In this document: in pieces, positions 59,705-64,000 of the stretch | Layout: every line of letters starts with the position of its first letter | Position numbering within the stretch: position 1 is the first letter of the stretch | NCBI RefSeq assembly: GCF_016863635.1 | Contig: NZ_BOPG01000064.1 | Location: 62,001-126,000 of the forward strand | Length of the DNA: 64,000 nt | Direction: 5' to 3' | DNA from: Virgisporangium aurantiacum | GTDB lineage: Bacteria > Actinomycetota > Actinomycetes > Mycobacteriales > Micromonosporaceae | The notes under the pieces: generated by a model | What the model was told of the DNA's origin: nothing | The model's input: the letters and a program-made list of their open reading frames with translations, nothing else | The model's database searches: none | Made by a program: the position numbers and the translations under genes

Positions 59705-60661
59705 CTACGGCAGATCGAGCCGCCCGAACTCCTGGACGCCGCCCAGGTAGAGGTGGTCGTCGTCGGCCACCGGAACCCCGTAGCTGTCGGCCGTCCCGCC
59801 GATCACCGTGCCGTCGTCGGTCCGGTACAGCGTGGTGCCCTCGCCGTGGCCGCACAGGACCGCCGGGCCGGCGATCGCGAGCCGGGTCGCCTCGGCCGGT
59901 AGCGGGTCCGTGCGCCACCGCTCGGCGCCGTCCCGGGTCGCCAGCGCGACGAGCGCGCCGCCGCGCACCGCGACCACCATGTTCCCGTCGGTGCCGGCCA
60001 GGTCGCTGTCGACCTCCGTGGACCACGAGCCGGTCAGCGATCGCAGCGTGCGCCCTCCCGCGTGGCGGGAGATCGCGAGTCCCGGAGCGAGCCACCACAC
60101 CGGATCGTCCAGCAGCGCCTCGGGTTCGCCGCCGTCGGGAGCGATCCGGTAGAGCCCGGGCGCGCGGTCGTCGGACGCGTTCGCCGCCAGCAGGCCGTCG
60201 TCGGTGGCGAGCAGCGACGTGGCGGGCCATTGCAGGTCGTGCGTGGCGCGCACGGCCCCGGACGCGAGGTCGAGGCGGTACAGCACCTGACGGCGAGCCG
60301 GTTCCCGGGCGAGCGCGTACACGTCGTCACCGTGAACGACGACGCCGTTCCGGGACACCTGCCCGCCGAGGTCGCTGCGCCACGCCCGCGTCCCGTCGAA
60401 CCGCACCGCGACGAGGGTGGACAACCGTTCCGGCCGGCGTCGGTACTCGGTGACGACGGCCGCACCGCCGGAGACGAACGCGACCCCGTCGCCCGCCCGC
60501 GGGTCCAGTGGCGCCTGCCAACGGATCGCGCCGTCGTCGCGGTCGAAGGCCACCACCGCTTCGCCGCAGCGCGCGATCACCTGCGGCCCGGCCGGAGCGG
60601 GTCGGTCCCACGCGACGCAGAACCACGGCAGCCGCGTGCGCCAGGAAAAGGGCAGCGTCAC
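59705..60661 (-). CDS. PQQ-like beta-propeller protein coupled to the DUF4157 effector gene
   Basis: Protein of 318 residues with six or seven repeats of the PQQ/WD-like blade type: VVAFDRDDGAIRWQAPL, LVAVRFDGTRAWRSDL, LYRLDLASGAVRATHDL, LVALATRDGAERWRTDPL. No signal peptide, so it stays in the cytoplasm. Its GTG overlaps the TGA of the large upstream gene (GTGA), and it ends that operon. Because the upstream gene ends in a predicted nuclease domain, this protein is a candidate immunity or chaperone partner. That role is an inference; cytoplasmic PQQ-propellers can also be scaffolds. Confidence 0.85.
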   Translation of the reverse strand: MTLPFSWRTRLPWFCVAWDRPAPAGPQVIARCGEAVVAFDRDDGAIRWQAPLDPRAGDGVAFVSGGAAVVTEYRRRPERLSTLVAVRFDGTRAWRSDLGGQVSRNGVVVHGDDVYALAREPARRQVLYRLDLASGAVRATHDLQWPATSLLATDDGLLAANASDDRAPGLYRIAPDGGEPEALLDDPVWWLAPGLAISRHAGGRTLRSLTGSWSTEVDSDLAGTDGNMVVAVRGGALVALATRDGAERWRTDPLPAEATRLAIAGPAVLCGHGEGTTLYRTDDGTVIGGTADSYGVPVADDDHLYLGGVQEFGRLDLP

Positions 60662-63600
60662 GGGACGAGAGTGTACGTGCCGTCGGGGTTGAGCCGGGCC
60701 AGCTGCACGCTTCCGTCGGCGCGCAGGACGGCGGCGCCCTCGGCGAAGATCAGGTCGCCGGAGCTGCGGATGGAGTTGGGGGCCAGCGTGCCGTCGCCGA
60801 GCTGGAGCTCGTCGATGAGGTCGTGCAGCCGGTCGTGCAGGTCCCGTTGCACCGCCACGAGCCGGCGGTGGTCGCCGCCGAGCTGCAACGGGATGATGTG
60901 GTGCAGATCGGTGGACGCGATCTCGTCGGCGCTGCCGGTGAAGTTGAGCCGGTAGTTGAACGCCCGCAGCTGGTCGGTTCCCCGCACCACCACGATCTTG
61001 TGCTCCACGACCGCGCGGGCCGCCTCGGTCGCCTTGCCGAGCGCGTCGGGGTCACCGGCACGGGTGTACGCCTCCACCAGGATCACCCGGAGCCGGTCGA
61101 ACAGGCCGGGCGGCGGCAGGTCGCCGATCGTCTTTCCCACCGTCGCCAGCCCCTGCAACGGCACCACCCGTTGACCGGCGTGCGCGGCCTTCACCGCGTC
61201 GAAGGCGGTCTGCGCGTGGGCGGGCCAGCCGGCGACCATCGCCGTCGCCTGCTCGCCACGGCTCAGCGCTCCCTCGGCGATCCGCCAGCCACCGCCGTCG
61301 GGCACGAGCGTGCGGGCCGGGGTGCTCTCGGTGCTGATGCGGCACAGCACGTACGGCGGGCTGCCGCCCGGGTTGCTGCGGTAGTAGTACTTGCTGGCGT
61401 CGGCGATGAGCGGGTGACCGTCGAGCGCGGGCATTCCGGCGGCGACGGCCTCGGCGGTGCGCTCCTCGGCCCGGGCGACGAAGTTGGCCCCCCGCTCGAT
61501 GATCATCTGATCGACGACCTCGGCGTGTCGCCGGTACTCGGCCTCCAAGAACTCGACGTCGCGGCGGAGCAGTTCCTCGCCGTCGCGCCCGATCGCCTGG
61601 CCGAGGGCGGCCCGGCGGATCTCCAGAATCTCGGGCAGCTTCTGCATTTCCAGCCAGGACTCGAAGGCCATCGACCCCGGCGGGAACGGCCGGGCCGGGT
61701 TCGGGCCACCGAGCGACAGCATCGCGTCCCAGAGCCGGCGGACCTGTCCGGTCAGGCCCTCGTACCGGCGCAGCAGGCGTACCACCTCGGCGTGCGCGAG
61801 GATCTCCAGCACGTTGGCGGTGGCACCGCACCGGATGCCGCCGAACACGATCTCGCCGCGCGGGCCGGGCGTGTAGTGCACCTGGATCTCGGTTCCCAAC
61901 GCGGGATCGATCTCGATGTCGGCACCGACCTGCCGGCCGACCGCGGCCCGCGTCGCCTCGGAGATGATCTCGTCGTCGGCGATGTCGCCGGCGGCGACCC
62001 GCAGCCGTGTCGCCAGCGCCCGATCGCCCCGGGACAGCGCGGAGATCCCGTCGCCCACCGCACCGCTGGCCTTGACCGCCCGCACCGCGCGCAGCACGTC
62101 GGCGGCATCGGCGACGACGCCGAGCCACGCGACGACCAGCCAGCCCCAGTGCCCGGCGAGATCGGGTGGAACGATCGACTGGGACGGGTCCAGCGCGGTG
62201 TTGCCGGCCGCCGACTCGACGAAGTACTTCTCGGTGGCCATCATCGCGTCGGCGGCGCCGATGCCGAGCGCGCCGGCCGCCAGCGCCACCCCCGCCGGCC
62301 CGCCCACGACCGCGGCGGCCAGGCCGAATCCGATGCTGAACACCGTCATCGCGATGCTGATGTTGCGGTCCTCGGCGACCTCGGCCTCGTGCTTCGCCAT
62401 CGCCCAGCCCCGCCGGTCGGGGTCGGTGATGCCGAGGCCGGCCAGGGTGGACTCCACGACCGGGCGCAGCGTCCACAGGTCGAGGTCGCCGTCGATGACG
62501 TTGTCGCGGGTCTCGTCGACGTCGGCCAGCACCTCGATCGCGTCGGCGTGCAGTTCCCGGTTCTGCTCCTCCGGGGACAGCCGGGCGAACTCGCGGGCGT
62601 CGACCCGGGCGAGCATCGGGTACCGGGCGAGCACCACCCGGCGGCGGTCGGCGAGGGCGTCGAAGCGCTCCTTGTTGGCCAGGAATTCGTCCATCTCGTC
62701 CGGCCACGGCAGCGACTTCGGGATCGCGTCCATCTCCTCGTCGATCCCGGCGAGGTACTCCACGGTGTGGCGCATCAGCGCGATCTCGTCGGCCGAGATC
62801 CCGGCGGCCCCCGGCGCGCGGCGCTCGATCTCCTGCTCCACGAGGACGCGGCTGCGCGCGAGCACGGACAACCCGTTGTCGCGCATCGCGGCGGCGAACG
62901 CCGTGAGGAAACGCTGCTCGCCGAGCGCGTTGAAGTCGCCGTGGACGTCGAGGTAGCCCTGGAACGGGTTGGCCCCACCGGGCATGAGCGCCTGGTCCGC
63001 CAGCCGGTTCTCGGCCTCGTCCTCGGTCGTGTACATCTCCCGCCGCAGCGCCACCCCGTCCTGCGTGACGACGACGCGCGCGTCGCTGGTGAACCGCACC
63101 GCGGTCCACGGCTTGCCGGCCACCCAGCGCACGTTGTCGTAGGTGAACGAGTAGACCCAGGAGTTGTCCTCCGCGTTGTACGCGACGTACCGGCCGTTCT
63201 CGAGGAACACGGCGCCGACCCCGCCGAAGGAACGGATCGCCGCGACGGCCGCCTCCTCCGTGGAGTAGTGGCCCATCTCCCGGCCGGGCAGCCCGGTGAT
63301 CCCGAGCGCCATGTTGAACAGACCGCCGACCATCGTCGTCGTCGACACTTCCGACGCGATCGTGCTGTCCCAGACGGCGACCTGCGTGTTCTCGTGCTGT
63401 GGCTGATGGGAGACGTCGTCGGGCGAGGTCAGCGGGTCGCGGTGCACCACCGGCGCGTTCGTCCGCGACCGGACCGGGGCCGCGGTCGGTCCGAGCCGCG
63501 CGAACGCGCCGGCTTCGACCTCCGCGCGATCGGACGGCGAGCTGACGGCCAGCGCCGCCGGATCCGCCCGGCCCACGCCACCCTGCTGCACCGTGTGCGC

Positions 63601-63957
63601 CGCCTCGTGCGCGACGACCTGCCGGCCGGCGGCCGTGTCCGGCTCGTACTGGCCGGCGCCGAAGTGGATGTCGGAATTGACGGTGAACGCCTTCGCTCCC
63701 AACGCCGAGGCCGCTCCGGCCGAGGCCTCCGAGCGGTGGACCCGGACCGGGGACAGGTCGGCACCGAGCGCGGCGGACAGGCCGGCGGCCAGGTCCGCCG
63801 GCAACGGCTCACCCTGGCCGCGCTGCGCCGATTCGAGCGCACCGGCCACCGCGCGGTTGCTGACCCCGGCACCCGGATGCGGTGACAGCGCCGGCCCGGC
63901 GGACGACGGCACGTGCTGCGGCGCGTTGTCCCGTTCGGCTGGAACCCGATCCATCAT
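60658..63957 (-). CDS. DUF4157 (eCIS-associated) multidomain effector-like protein with C-terminal HNH-type domain
   Basis: Protein of 1099 residues. Residues ~45-125 are DUF4157 (LPADLAAGLSAALGADLSPVRVH, FGAGQY) with the metallopeptidase motif H117-EAA-H121. The middle is helical, with a glycine/alanine-rich hydrophobic hairpin around residues 532-572 (FGLAAAVVGGPAGVALAAGA). The C-terminal ~90 residues resemble an HNH/LHH-type nuclease: DLHHIIPLQLGGDH at His1019-His1020 followed by HDRLHDLIDEL. DUF4157 is typical of cargo loaded into extracellular contractile injection systems. The start ATG 63957 follows GGAGG. No injection-system genes lie in the window. Confidence 0.88.
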   Translation of the reverse strand: MMDRVPAERDNAPQHVPSSAGPALSPHPGAGVSNRAVAGALESAQRGQGEPLPADLAAGLSAALGADLSPVRVHRSEASAGAASALGAKAFTVNSDIHFGAGQYEPDTAAGRQVVAHEAAHTVQQGGVGRADPAALAVSSPSDRAEVEAGAFARLGPTAAPVRSRTNAPVVHRDPLTSPDDVSHQPQHENTQVAVWDSTIASEVSTTTMVGGLFNMALGITGLPGREMGHYSTEEAAVAAIRSFGGVGAVFLENGRYVAYNAEDNSWVYSFTYDNVRWVAGKPWTAVRFTSDARVVVTQDGVALRREMYTTEDEAENRLADQALMPGGANPFQGYLDVHGDFNALGEQRFLTAFAAAMRDNGLSVLARSRVLVEQEIERRAPGAAGISADEIALMRHTVEYLAGIDEEMDAIPKSLPWPDEMDEFLANKERFDALADRRRVVLARYPMLARVDAREFARLSPEEQNRELHADAIEVLADVDETRDNVIDGDLDLWTLRPVVESTLAGLGITDPDRRGWAMAKHEAEVAEDRNISIAMTVFSIGFGLAAAVVGGPAGVALAAGALGIGAADAMMATEKYFVESAAGNTALDPSQSIVPPDLAGHWGWLVVAWLGVVADAADVLRAVRAVKASGAVGDGISALSRGDRALATRLRVAAGDIADDEIISEATRAAVGRQVGADIEIDPALGTEIQVHYTPGPRGEIVFGGIRCGATANVLEILAHAEVVRLLRRYEGLTGQVRRLWDAMLSLGGPNPARPFPPGSMAFESWLEMQKLPEILEIRRAALGQAIGRDGEELLRRDVEFLEAEYRRHAEVVDQMIIERGANFVARAEERTAEAVAAGMPALDGHPLIADASKYYYRSNPGGSPPYVLCRISTESTPARTLVPDGGGWRIAEGALSRGEQATAMVAGWPAHAQTAFDAVKAAHAGQRVVPLQGLATVGKTIGDLPPPGLFDRLRVILVEAYTRAGDPDALGKATEAARAVVEHKIVVVRGTDQLRAFNYRLNFTGSADEIASTDLHHIIPLQLGGDHRRLVAVQRDLHDRLHDLIDELQLGDGTLAPNSIRSSGDLIFAEGAAVLRADGSVQLARLNPDGTYTLVP

Positions 63958-64000
63958 TCGCCTCCGCCGATGCGCGGTGCGGGTCAATGCCTGCGAACGT

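Noticed and set aside
60508..63885. Long plus-strand frame antisense to the DUF4157 gene
   Set aside because: No domain, atypical composition, and the minus strand has clear DUF4157 and HNH motifs.
1..64000. CRISPR arrays, tRNA or rRNA genes, complete insertion sequences
   Set aside because: No regularly spaced direct repeats, cloverleaf-like sequence or transposase was recognised by eye; weak RNA genes could be missed.

Overview
The window is chromosomal DNA from a high-GC actinomycete. Codon use strongly favours G/C at third positions, GTG starts and ATGA/GTGA stop-start overlaps are common, and there are AfsR/SARP regulators, PadR, DtxR and CGNR-type regulators. The gene families fit a filamentous actinomycete, most likely Micromonosporaceae; this placement is an inference. 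I see no tRNA, rRNA, CRISPR array or intact insertion sequence.

1-7.2 kb (minus strand): a chain of regulators and metabolic genes runs leftwards (AfsR-type SARP/NB-ARC/TPR, AraC, cytochrome P450, LuxR-type, a small secreted protein, and a second SARP cut by the window edge). 7.2-10.3 kb (plus): an unknown protein, a rifampicin-monooxygenase (Rox) homologue and an O-methyltransferase. 10.3-15.1 kb: a TetR/NTF2-like divergent pair with two clear operators, an amidase, a RibD-like reductase, an AlkZ-like winged-helix protein and a small I9-inhibitor-like protein. 15-22 kb: a tandem GNAT acetyltransferase, then three successive divergent regulator/MFS-transporter pairs (ArsR, CGNR, ArsR). 22.2-29.7 kb: a decayed AfsR-like gene, two intergenic stretches that carry hairpins plus the same ~62-bp block, a RibD-like reductase, a TrkA-N/ion-channel protein, a PadR gene coupled to a signal-peptidase-like protein that lacks its catalytic dyad, an Eis-like acetyltransferase, and remnants of a secreted protein and a LuxR-type regulator. 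29.7-36.2 kb: a DHA2-type MFS transporter, a PASTA protein, hypotheticals, a methyltransferase, an alpha/beta-hydrolase and a penicillin-binding-protein homologue with all three active-site motifs lost.

36.2-52.6 kb is the metabolic core. A DtxR regulator, a multicopper oxidase and a ZIP metal transporter form one overlapping operon. Next comes a complete soluble diiron propane monooxygenase operon (prmA, prmB, prmC, prmD, dedicated groEL). A second operon carries the usual companions (amidohydrolase, DUF59 Fe-S-type protein, alcohol dehydrogenase). Each of the two monooxygenase-related operons is divergent from its own GAF/Fis-type regulator of the MimR class. The same palindrome, GTCTCA-N3-TGAGAC, lies in front of both regulators, before prmA (imperfect copy) and in front of the DtxR/oxidase/ZIP operon. 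It is the best candidate for a regulon operator that links alkane oxidation to metal handling.

52.6-64 kb: a dispersed palindromic repeat, a GT-C-type membrane glycosyltransferase, a large secreted subtilase, a DUF1772/TetR pair with twin operators, a frameshifted gene, and at the right edge a large DUF4157-HNH effector-like protein coupled to a beta-propeller protein that may be its immunity partner.
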